A stretch of DNA of 64,000 nt from Hymenobacter mucosus (lineage in GTDB: Bacteria > Bacteroidota > Bacteroidia > Cytophagales > Hymenobacteraceae), in assembly GCF_900188255.1 (NCBI RefSeq), contig NZ_FZNS01000003.1, forward strand, positions 124,001-188,000. Reading direction: 5' to 3'. Of this stretch, positions 50,309-57,621 are shown in pieces. The notes beneath the pieces are model-generated. The model searched no databases and was not told where the DNA came from. It worked only from the letters and a program-made list of their open reading frames with translations. The position numbers and the translations under genes were made by a program. The number at the start of each line of letters is the position of its first letter. The first letter of the stretch is position 1.

Positions 50309-50702
50309 ACCTACCCCTCCACCACCCCGCCGGTTTCCGGCCCTCATGCGCCAACGGGCGGCCAGCTTTGGCTACGCGTTTCAGGGAGTAGTGGCAGCCT
50401 TGCGCACCGAAGTGCACCTCTGGTTTCATGCCGCGGCCACGGTAGTGGTCATTGGGCTGGGCCTGTATTTCGGGCTGGCTCGGTGGGAGTGGGCCGCAGT
50501 AGCTTTGGCCGTGGGAGCCGTGTGGTGCGCCGAGCTAGTAAATACCGCCATTGAAGCCGTGGTAAACTTAGTGTCGCCGGAATATCACCCACTGGCAGGG
50601 CGAGCCAAGGATGTAGCCGCTGGGGCCGTGCTGATGATGGCCTTGGCTGCATTGGTAGTGGGCCTTCTGATTTTTGGGCCGCGCGTGTGGGCGCTTTTTT
50701 AG
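50301..50702 (+). CDS. dgkA: Diacylglycerol/undecaprenol kinase family protein (DgkA)
   Basis: Small integral membrane kinase of 133 residues with three membrane helices. The family signature is plain: FGYAFQGVVAALRTEVHLWF, then AELVNTAIEAVVNLVSPEYH (catalytic E-x-x-NTAIE) and GRAKDVAAGAVLMMALAALV. Gram-negative members phosphorylate diacylglycerol, while Gram-positive members act on undecaprenol; the sequence alone does not decide. The GTG start at 50301 overlaps the GNAT gene. ATG 50346 is an alternative that would remove a Pro-rich tail. The longer frame starting at 50118 lies inside the GNAT gene. Confidence 0.9.
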   Translation: MAEPTPPPPRRFPALMRQRAASFGYAFQGVVAALRTEVHLWFHAAATVVVIGLGLYFGLARWEWAAVALAVGAVWCAELVNTAIEAVVNLVSPEYHPLAGRAKDVAAGAVLMMALAALVVGLLIFGPRVWALF

Positions 50703-50825
50703 CTTCTACTGTTGGCTTGCATACCGATGAGCCAACTCCGCTCGGTAGACTGCGTAACCAGGGTTTGTGTGCATATTTGCCGCCCCTATGCCCCCAGGCG
50801 ACGGGAAACTCTACCCACCTTACCC

Positions 50826-51302
50826 ATGCGTCTGCCTTTACTCCTGGCTGCCCCCGCCGTAGCCCTGCTGCTGCACACCACTGCTTGCCAGCGCAGTGTA
50901 GCCGTAACTACGCCCACCGACGCACCCCAAACGGGACTGGCCGGCAGCAGTGTTTCCACTCCTTTTCCTACTAGTACCAACACGGTAGAGCCATCTCCCC
51001 AAGCCGCTCCCGCCGACTTCGACGAGAAGAAACGGCCGCAATGGTTGCAGGCACGCATTGAGGAGCATCTCAAGGAGAAAAAGCAAAACCCGCCTATTCA
51101 AATCATGAGTTACCAGTACAAAGGCAACACGGTGTACTTTGAATCGGCGCCCTGTTGCGACCAGTTTACAACCCTTTACGATGCCAGCGGCAAGGTGCTC
51201 TGCCACCCCGACGGTGGCCTAACTGGCCGCGGCGACGGTAACTGCGCCGACTTTGCTAAAACCCGAACCGAGGAGCGCCTTGTGTGGCAAGACCCCCGCT
51301 AA
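50826..51302 (+). CDS. DUF6970 domain lipoprotein
   Basis: The 158 residues have a lipoprotein signal peptide (LLLAAPAVALLLHTTACQRS, Cys about 21), a Thr/Pro-rich spacer and a C-terminal domain of about 85 residues: WLQARIEEHLKEKKQNPPIQ, VYFESAPCCDQFTTLYDASG, KVLCHPDGGLTGRGDGNCAD, then ERLVWQDPR. The Cys pair, the LYD-x-x-G strand and the PDGG-x-TG-x-GDG-x-C motif match the small DUF6970 family of Bacteroidota. The function is unknown; conserved cysteines suggest disulphides in the periplasm. Start ATG 50826 begins the signal peptide. Confidence 0.78.
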   Translation: MRLPLLLAAPAVALLLHTTACQRSVAVTTPTDAPQTGLAGSSVSTPFPTSTNTVEPSPQAAPADFDEKKRPQWLQARIEEHLKEKKQNPPIQIMSYQYKGNTVYFESAPCCDQFTTLYDASGKVLCHPDGGLTGRGDGNCADFAKTRTEERLVWQDPR

Positions 51303-51377
51303 CCTGTTTCTTTGACGAGAAGGAAGGGTAGCTCGCCTCGGCAGTTCACCCGGTCCTTCCTCATATTCTTTTTTCCT

Positions 51378-51881
51378 ATGATCAACACCATTGAAAAGTT
51401 GGGCGCCTACACCGTGTGGGCCAACGAAACCCTGCTCAACCACCTCGACAGCTTAGTTGCCGGCGGAGCTACCATTCCAAGTAGCGCCCTGCGGCTGTTT
51501 AGCCACGTACTCAATGCGCAAGCCATTTGGCTGGGCCGCATGACCAGTACCCCCAGCCCCGTGAAAGTGTGGCAGGAGCATGACCTGGCCACCCTGCACC
51601 ACTGGCACGAGCAGACCTCGGATCGGTTTCACCAGTATGGTATTGATGCCGACGATGCCGAAATGCTGCGCCTGATTACGTATACCAACTCCATCGGGGA
51701 GGGCTACACCAGCCAAGTGTCCGACATTCTGACCCACGTACCCGTGCACGGCAATTACCACCGGGCCCAGGTAGCGCGCGACTTGCGTCTCAACGGCTTG
51801 GAGCCTATCAATACCGACTTCATCACCTATTGCCGCGAGCTTTCGGCAAAGGCAGAGGCGGCCGATGTGCCTAGCTTGTAG
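51378..51881 (+). CDS. DinB-family putative metal-dependent enzyme
   Basis: A 167-residue four-helix-bundle protein of the DinB/YfiT superfamily. The three expected metal-binding histidines are visible: LRLFSHVLNAQAIWLGRM at the first site and LTHVPVHGNYHRAQVARDLR with the H-x3-H pair at the second. The opening MINTIEKLGAYTVWANETLL is typical. Known members act as thiol-dependent transferases (for example with bacillithiol or mycothiol), but many have no known substrate. Start ATG 51378; a longer frame upstream has no family match. It is followed by a strong terminator. Confidence 0.88.
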   Translation: MINTIEKLGAYTVWANETLLNHLDSLVAGGATIPSSALRLFSHVLNAQAIWLGRMTSTPSPVKVWQEHDLATLHHWHEQTSDRFHQYGIDADDAEMLRLITYTNSIGEGYTSQVSDILTHVPVHGNYHRAQVARDLRLNGLEPINTDFITYCRELSAKAEAADVPSL

Positions 51882-51904
51882 GCAGGGAGCTGCTAGAAAA
51901 ATAG

Positions 51905-51950
51905 AAACCCTTTTCGGTTGAGTCATTGGCCACCGAAAAGGGTTTTTCGT
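51905..51950 (+). terminator. Intrinsic terminator of the DinB gene
   Basis: 14-bp arms AAACCCTTTTCGGT / ACCGAAAAGGGTTT with a 13-base loop, followed by TTCGTTG. Confidence 0.8.
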
Positions 51951-51984
51951 TGTTATACGACTGCTACCTATTTAGCTACCACTC

Positions 51985-52605
51985 ATGCCCAACACTTCTT
52001 TACCCCCCGTGCTAACGCCCGAGCACCTTGCTGGTGCTTATTCCTACGCCTCCTACCGCCAGCTGATCGACGAGCTTATGGCCGAAGGTAAGACTACCGG
52101 TACTACCCAAACGGAGGCCCTAACGGCGTATGCCCGCCTGAACATCCAGCGCATGGAGCGCCTTGATGCGAAAGCGCAACTACTACCGGAGCTTCAGGAC
52201 GCACTCGATAAAATCACCCAAACCTACGAGTGGGTAATCCTTACGGAAGGCTGGTGCGGCGATGCTGCGCAGATTGTGCCCGTACTGGAAAAGATAGCCC
52301 AAGCCAGCAACGGCCGCATACGCACCTACTACCTCCTGCGCGACGAAAACCTGGACCTGATGGACCGCTACCTGACCAATGGAAGCCGGTCCATTCCCAA
52401 ATTAGTAGTGCTAAACGCCGACCTACTCACGGAGGTAACTAACTGGGGCCCGCGCCCAGCATTAGCGCAAGATTTGTTTTTGGAGATGAAAGCCGCTGGT
52501 GCCACGCACGAGGAGTTTGCCGAGAAGCTCCACGGGTGGTATGCCAAGGACAAAACCGTTGCTACGCAGCATGAACTGCTAACCATTCTGCACGGATTGG
52601 CTTAG
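51985..52605 (+). CDS. Thioredoxin-fold protein with a single active-site Cys
   Basis: The 206 residues have a helical N-terminal half (YRQLIDELMAEGKTTGTTQT, YARLNIQRMERLDAKAQL), then a thioredoxin-like domain: EWVILTEGWCGDAAQIVPVL (WCGDA in place of WCxxC, so only one Cys), TYYLLRDENLDLMDRYLTNG and the cis-proline region SRSIPKLVVLNAD. This is the Thioredoxin_9 type. It is predicted to be cytoplasmic, with no signal peptide. A one-Cys site argues against a general disulphide reductase and for a role in binding or mixed-disulphide chemistry. Confidence 0.85.
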   Translation: MPNTSLPPVLTPEHLAGAYSYASYRQLIDELMAEGKTTGTTQTEALTAYARLNIQRMERLDAKAQLLPELQDALDKITQTYEWVILTEGWCGDAAQIVPVLEKIAQASNGRIRTYYLLRDENLDLMDRYLTNGSRSIPKLVVLNADLLTEVTNWGPRPALAQDLFLEMKAAGATHEEFAEKLHGWYAKDKTVATQHELLTILHGLA

Positions 52606-52659
52606 CCTGCCTGCCTGCGAGGTAGGTCAACCCAGCGCTTAACCTGCAAGACCCAGTTT

Positions 52660-52694
52660 CAGCCTCCACACAGCTTTAGCTTGTGTGGGGGCTG
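52660..52694 (+). terminator. Hairpin after the thioredoxin-like gene
   Basis: 13-bp arms CAGCCTCCACACA / TGTGTGGGGGCTG (one G-T pair), followed by TGTGTTTATAAG. Confidence 0.6.
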
Positions 52695-53030
52695 TGTGTT
52701 TATAAGAAAAGATAAAATAAGAATAGTTATACAAATAAAGAAGGCGCACCACCTCTTCTATAGGCGTATTGAGCCCTTTTACGGTACCGCATGTTGCAAA
52801 CGTATTTCCCATTTTGAAACACAAAAGGGCGTACTTGTATTATTTGCTCTAATAATTAGATGATATGCTAATCAAATCGAGAGTATGGAGAAAGATTAAT
52901 AATTAAATCATCGGGAGTAAAGTCAGAACAACGAATAATTATACCCGACCCGCTATTTTTGACTCCTATACCTAGATGATAAATCAGTCATCTATGGTCA
53001 TGACTCTGCTCTTTCACTCTAACCATTTAT
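52695..53030. other. AT-rich intergenic region upstream of the repeat protein
   Basis: About 335 bases of clearly lower GC than the rest of the window (for example AGATAAAATAAGAATAG and TTAATAATTAAATCATC). No complete gene. The AT-rich character continues into the first ~430 bases of the next gene. A TATTTTTG promoter element lies at 52954. Confidence 0.6.
52954..52961 (+). promoter_or_regulatory. -7 promoter element (TATTTTTG) of the repeat protein
   Basis: Fits TAnnTTTG, 70 bases before the start codon. It is less distinctive because the region is AT-rich. Confidence 0.4.
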
Positions 53031-56000
53031 ATGAAAACACTTTTCCGCTCAGGGCTACCTATGCTGTTTTGGCTGGTATTAAGTCCCATTATTCTACTTG
53101 CCCAACCGACACTTTCTACAGACGGACGTAGCACAGTTGTGGATAGTAATGCAGGTAGGACTGGAATTACATTACCAGCTATAACTAGCAATAGGAGTCC
53201 AAGCTATATCATCACTTCCTATACCCCTAATAACGCAATTGGACAGTTATATTTGAGAGGTAACTCTAATGCACTGGGCACTATTACTAGCAGTTCAAAT
53301 AGTCCTTATGCTGGCAGTATGATTGTGGCCGCTTCTCCTGCTCCACAACTGGACTTTTCTCCAAATGGCGTAGGTACTGTTATATTTAAAATTAGAGCCA
53401 GAGATGTTAATGGTGGTGGGTCTGTTCGATACTCAACTGAAGAAGCGACTTTCGTAATTACGGTAAGCACGCCTCCTACGGCTACCGATATTCAGACGGC
53501 TGCCATGCCTAGCAGCGCGGGTTCCACTAGTATCACTGCTTTAACTGCCACGGCAGCTACGGGCAACACAATTACTCAGTACTCGCTGAAAAGCGTGCCT
53601 GGTGGCGGTACGCTCTATTTAAATACTACTGCTGTTACGGCGGCGCGTACGTTTACCCCTGAGGAGGCTGGGCAGCTGAAATTTGACCCTTCTGGGACTG
53701 CTTCAGGCAACTTCACCTTTACTTACACTGCTACCAACAACGACGGTCTAGAATCAAACACGGCTACGTACACGATTCCGGTGGCAAACGTACCGCCGCA
53801 GGTGACCAGTGACGTGGCTACTACTGCGTATAATACCGTTGCCAGCCTGAACGTGTTGAGTAATGATACTGATAGGGATGGTAGCATTAATGCCAGTACG
53901 GTAGACCTGAACCCAGACCAGGACGACATCCAAACAGAGCGAGTGGTGGCGGGGCAGGGCACCTTTAGAGTTTCCCCGCAGGGTATCGTGACGTTTACGC
54001 CGGCGAATAACTACGTGGGCACCAGCATCATTAACTATACAGTGCGCGACAACCTGGGAGTAACCTCCGACCAAGCCACCATTCGCGTCACGGTAGTAGG
54101 CGTCACGGCGGCCTATGATGACAGCAATGAAGTAGAAAAGGGTATTGAGGCGAAGGGTAACGTGATTCTCAACGATGCGGACCCCCGGAACACAGGATTC
54201 GATGTAACCCTGGTCACAGATGTTAAGAACGGTAAGCTTACCCTCAATCCTAATGGATCGTACACGTACGTGCCGAATTCTCCCTTCACTGGTACCGACA
54301 GCTTTGTGTACCGTGCCTGTGATAAACCTACTACCGGTACTGCCCAGTGTGATGAGGCTACGGTATACCTGAATGTGTATGACCCAGCCGTGCAGTGTAT
54401 CGCCGCCACTGGTCCCAACCTGCTAGTGAACCCAAGCTTTACTGATGGCAACGTTGGGTTTAATACCAACTACACCTATAAGGCCAACGACCCGAATTCT
54501 ACAACCGAACTAAACCCGGAAAATACGTATGCCGTGGGAAGTGATGCTAGTCAGTATCACGGCAACTTCCGAGGCAACGGCCTTACTGGAGCTGGCGATA
54601 ATTTCCTGATGATTAATGCCACCTCGGCCATCCGGACGCTCTACTCCCAAACCTTCCGGGTACAGCCCAACCGCTACTACACGTTCTCGGCTCACTTCAA
54701 CAACTTAATCCCGACTACTTCCAATATTCCAGATCCAGTAGTAGGCTTCGTGATTAATGGGGCATCTACATCGAGCACGATTTCCGTACCCGAAAACCCC
54801 GACAGCTGGGTGAAGTTTACGGACGTGTGGTACTCAGGCGACAACACGACGGCAACGTTTGAAATTCGCAACCTGACGCTGGATGCCAACGGCAACGACG
54901 TGGGCATCGACGAGTTGTACTTTGGTACCTGCAACGCTATACCAGTAGCCAACCCCACCGCTACAACGGCTATTGCCAGCAATGCTAGCCGCACGACTAT
55001 TGCCGCCATGGATGCTGCCGACTCCGACGGCCAGATTGCATCCTTCACCATTGTAACGCTGCCCTCTTCTTCTACCGGTACGCTGTTTGTGAATGGTGCA
55101 GCGGCCACAGAAGGACAAAAACTGACTCCCGAGCAAAACGACCAGTTAAGCTTCGCGCCCACTAGCGTTAACGGCAACACAACGTTTACCTTCTACGCCA
55201 CTGATAATACTGGTTCAGTAAGTAACACGGCTGTTTACACCATCCCAGTTGGCAACACGGCACCGCTGGCCCAAAACATAACCTCTGCTTCCGTATCGAA
55301 CACGGCTGCTACCACGGCCATCAGCGCCCTGCAGGCTACCGACTCCGATGGTCAGATTACTTCCTACACCATCACATCGGTGCCTAATGCTACGGCTGGT
55401 ACGCTCTACGTGAACGGTACGGCCTTGACCACTGGTGTGCCTCTAACCATTCCGGCGACTCAAGCCAATACGATTGCGTATGATCCATCGGGCAAGATGG
55501 CTGGTAACGTGAACTTCCAGTACTACGCTACTGACAACCAAGGCAACACGTCGAATACGGCAACCTACACGGTGCAGATTGGTAACGAGATGCCCGTAGC
55601 GCAAAACCGGACCACTACGCCCATGCGAAATACGGCTGGCGCCACGGCCATCACGCCCCTAGCAGCTACGGATAGCGACGGTACTATTACGTCGTTTACA
55701 GTGACGTCCTTACCCGCAAAAGCCGCCGGGGTCCTCCGCCTCAATGGCGTGGATATTACCACTGGTCAAACCCTGCTTCCAGAGCAAGTAAATGAGCTAA
55801 CCTTCGATCCAGAGCCATCAGCAACGGGCACCCTCACGTTCCGGTACACGGCTACTGATAACCTGGGTGGCGTTTCGGCCCCGGCTACCTACAGCATTCC
55901 GTTGGGTGGGCCCTTACCTGTTAATTTGGTTAGCTTCGAGGCCGCGGCAGCAGATGGCAATACGCGCCTGACGTGGCGCACCGCTCAGGAAATTGACCAC

Positions 56001-56468
56001 GACTACTTCGAGGTAGAGAGGAGCTTTACCGGTACTGCGTTTACAAGTGTAGGCAAGGTGCGCAGCCGCCAAGCTTCCACGGCGGGCAGCTCTTACCAGT
56101 TTACGGATGCACGCGCTGCCTACCAAGGATATTCGACTGCCTACTACCGCCTCAAGCAAGTAGATACCGACGGTAGCTCCGTGTACAGCCGCGTGCAAAC
56201 TGTACACTTCAGTGCTATGCAGGAAAACGTTTCCTTCGCCATCGTGCCTAATCCCGCTACCACCAAAGCGGGCCTGGATTTGCGAGCCCTCCCCGCGGGT
56301 ACATACCACGTGGTGGTGGTAGATGCTACTGGCCGCACAGTACACAGTGCCTCGTACGCGGCCGGTGAGGTAGAGCCTCTGGCCGTGCACAACTGGCCTG
56401 CCGGCATTTACACCGTAGTAGCTCGCCAAGGCAAGCTGAAGTATGTGCAGCGCCTAGTAAAGCACTAA
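53031..56468 (+). CDS. Large T9SS-secreted cell-surface protein with tandem Ig/cadherin-like repeats
   Basis: A 1145-residue exported protein with a signal peptide (GLPMLFWLVLSPIILLAQ). Related repeats of ~105 residues lie at about 148-253, 640-745, 746-855 and 856-958. Each has the pattern 'T-x-I-x-x-L-x-A-x-DSDG ... G-x-L-x-(V/L)NG ... FTYTATDN-x-G-x-x-SN-x-A-x-YTIP'. Cadherin-like units (VLSNDTDRDG; NVILNDADPRNTGF) lie at about 254-450, and a lectin-like segment (GPNLLVNPSFTDGN) at about 454-635. A FEVERS-type domain precedes the C-terminal T9SS sorting domain (VPNPATTKAGLDLR ... LKYVQRLVKH). The first ~150 codons are AT-rich, unlike the remainder. Probable adhesin or matrix protein; substrate unknown. 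Confidence 0.85.
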   Translation: MKTLFRSGLPMLFWLVLSPIILLAQPTLSTDGRSTVVDSNAGRTGITLPAITSNRSPSYIITSYTPNNAIGQLYLRGNSNALGTITSSSNSPYAGSMIVAASPAPQLDFSPNGVGTVIFKIRARDVNGGGSVRYSTEEATFVITVSTPPTATDIQTAAMPSSAGSTSITALTATAATGNTITQYSLKSVPGGGTLYLNTTAVTAARTFTPEEAGQLKFDPSGTASGNFTFTYTATNNDGLESNTATYTIPVANVPPQVTSDVATTAYNTVASLNVLSNDTDRDGSINASTVDLNPDQDDIQTERVVAGQGTFRVSPQGIVTFTPANNYVGTSIINYTVRDNLGVTSDQATIRVTVVGVTAAYDDSNEVEKGIEAKGNVILNDADPRNTGFDVTLVTDVKNGKLTLNPNGSYTYVPNSPFTGTDSFVYRACDKPTTGTAQCDEATVYLNVYDPAVQCIAATGPNLLVNPSFTDGNVGFNTNYTYKANDPNSTTELNPENTYAVGSDASQYHGNFRGNGLTGAGDNFLMINATSAIRTLYSQTFRVQPNRYYTFSAHFNNLIPTTSNIPDPVVGFVINGASTSSTISVPENPDSWVKFTDVWYSGDNTTATFEIRNLTLDANGNDVGIDELYFGTCNAIPVANPTATTAIASNASRTTIAAMDAADSDGQIASFTIVTLPSSSTGTLFVNGAAATEGQKLTPEQNDQLSFAPTSVNGNTTFTFYATDNTGSVSNTAVYTIPVGNTAPLAQNITSASVSNTAATTAISALQATDSDGQITSYTITSVPNATAGTLYVNGTALTTGVPLTIPATQANTIAYDPSGKMAGNVNFQYYATDNQGNTSNTATYTVQIGNEMPVAQNRTTTPMRNTAGATAITPLAATDSDGTITSFTVTSLPAKAAGVLRLNGVDITTGQTLLPEQVNELTFDPEPSATGTLTFRYTATDNLGGVSAPATYSIPLGGPLPVNLVSFEAAAADGNTRLTWRTAQEIDHDYFEVERSFTGTAFTSVGKVRSRQASTAGSSYQFTDARAAYQGYSTAYYRLKQVDTDGSSVYSRVQTVHFSAMQENVSFAIVPNPATTKAGLDLRALPAGTYHVVVVDATGRTVHSASYAAGEVEPLAVHNWPAGIYTVVARQGKLKYVQRLVKH

Positions 56469-56490
56469 GCTCGCGTTGCGCTACCAAAGA

Positions 56491-56524
56491 AAAAGCCCTT
56501 GCCAATTTTGGCAAGGGCTTTTCC
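56491..56524 (+). terminator. Intrinsic terminator of the repeat protein gene
   Basis: Perfect stem AAAAGCCCTTGCCAA / TTGGCAAGGGCTTTT with a very short loop, then CC. It could serve convergent transcripts from both sides. Confidence 0.85.
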
Positions 56525-56572
56525 TTTGGTGAAAAGGTACTAAGCGGGCCGCATCCAGGTGAAGCCAGCGTT

Positions 56573-57409
56573 TTACTGTAGGCGAATAGAACCTAGCTCC
56601 GTTACCTTATCATTGGTCACCGTAACGTTGGGCTGTACTACGCTGCGGTAGGCTGCCTGCCCAGTGGGTGCAGTGGTAGTAGGGAACAGCTCTACGCGGT
56701 ACGTGCCCGAGGGAAGATTACTAAGCTGGAAGCTGCCCGAAGCATCGGCCGCCGTGCTGAAGGTATCAGGAACGGTGATGGATGAGCGGATGGCCAGGAC
56801 TTGGGGCATGGCCGCAGCAGGAGTAGCCGTGCCCCGCAGACCACCCCGTAAGTCCTGCGCTACTACCCGGATAACCGGCTTGAGTAGGTACCGCTCCTTT
56901 TTGTCGTTGCCAGGCTTCCAGTTGCCGCGCTCTACAATGGAACGGGCTACGTCAAAGTCGAGTAGCAGCTGGTACGTCTCGCGCTCCTGCAACGACACGT
57001 TGTCTAGCTTGAGCTTCACCCCAGACGACTGACCACTTGGCGTTTTCAGGTCGTAGCGCTGACCATCGCGCCCGATTAGGTAGCTGTCAGGACCCAGTAG
57101 CAGGCGAATCTCCCTGATGTCGCCGGGCTCAAAGTCGGTGCTCACCAGCAAGGCCGATTTGCCATTCACGTATTCCAGTACGTTGATGGTTTGGGCTTGG
57201 AAGGGGAGCAACTGCCAGCCATCGGGGCTGCTAGCATCTTGCAGGTGCACTTCAATCTGGCGCACATCAAGCACCACGCGACTATAGTCGCCGGGGGCGT
57301 CCATGAGGCGTACTTCCAGCTTGCTTTGCTGGTTGGCGTCGTTGTCTTTGCTGCAAGAGGCCGTCATGACGGCTAGGGCAGCTAGGGGGAGGTAGCGTAA
57401 AAACTTCAT
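56573..57409 (-). CDS. DUF4382 domain lipoprotein with carboxypeptidase-regulatory-like C-terminus
   Basis: The 278 residues have a lipobox (YLPLAALAVMTASCSKDN, Cys about 19). The DUF4382 domain spans ~30-190: KLEVRLMDAPGDYSRVVLDV, RQIEVHLQDASSPDGWQLLP, VLEYVNGKSALLVSTDFEPG and YQLLLDFDVARSIVERGN. Residues ~195-278 are a beta-sandwich of the carboxypeptidase regulatory type (GTATPAAAMPQVLAIRSSIT, DASGSFQLSNLPSGTYRVEL). Members are surface or periplasmic lipoproteins of unknown role, common in Bacteroidota. It is convergent with the repeat protein, with a terminator between. Confidence 0.88.
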   Translation of the reverse strand: MKFLRYLPLAALAVMTASCSKDNDANQQSKLEVRLMDAPGDYSRVVLDVRQIEVHLQDASSPDGWQLLPFQAQTINVLEYVNGKSALLVSTDFEPGDIREIRLLLGPDSYLIGRDGQRYDLKTPSGQSSGVKLKLDNVSLQERETYQLLLDFDVARSIVERGNWKPGNDKKERYLLKPVIRVVAQDLRGGLRGTATPAAAMPQVLAIRSSITVPDTFSTAADASGSFQLSNLPSGTYRVELFPTTTAPTGQAAYRSVVQPNVTVTNDKVTELGSIRLQ

Positions 57410-57544
57410 AAAAGGGAGTGAGTGGGAGGGGAATGCAGCGCAATACCTGAAGCGTCAGCATTGGCCATAACGCAATAAGTAGGCCAGTTGCTGAGTTATT
57501 TGTATTTGTAAAATGTAATATACTTGATTTTGTTATATACAGTA

Positions 57545-57599
57545 CAACCCAATAAGAGGCCCCTGCTTCCTAGTGAAGCAGGGGCCTCTTATTGGGTTG
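57545..57599. terminator. Perfect 25-bp hairpin after the AsmA-like gene
   Basis: 57545-57569 and 57575-57599 are exact reverse complements with a 5-base loop (CTAGT). Flanking sequence on the minus strand is AT-rich but has no clean T run. It should be a strong transcript end for the gene at 57622. Confidence 0.75.
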
Positions 57600-57621
57600 C
57601 AAATCTTGAAGTATGCCTAAG

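Noticed and set aside
53031..56468. A DNA-level tandem repeat or phase-variable tract in the surface protein
   Set aside because: The repeats are similar in protein but diverged in DNA, and I saw no short homopolymer or microsatellite that would allow slippage.
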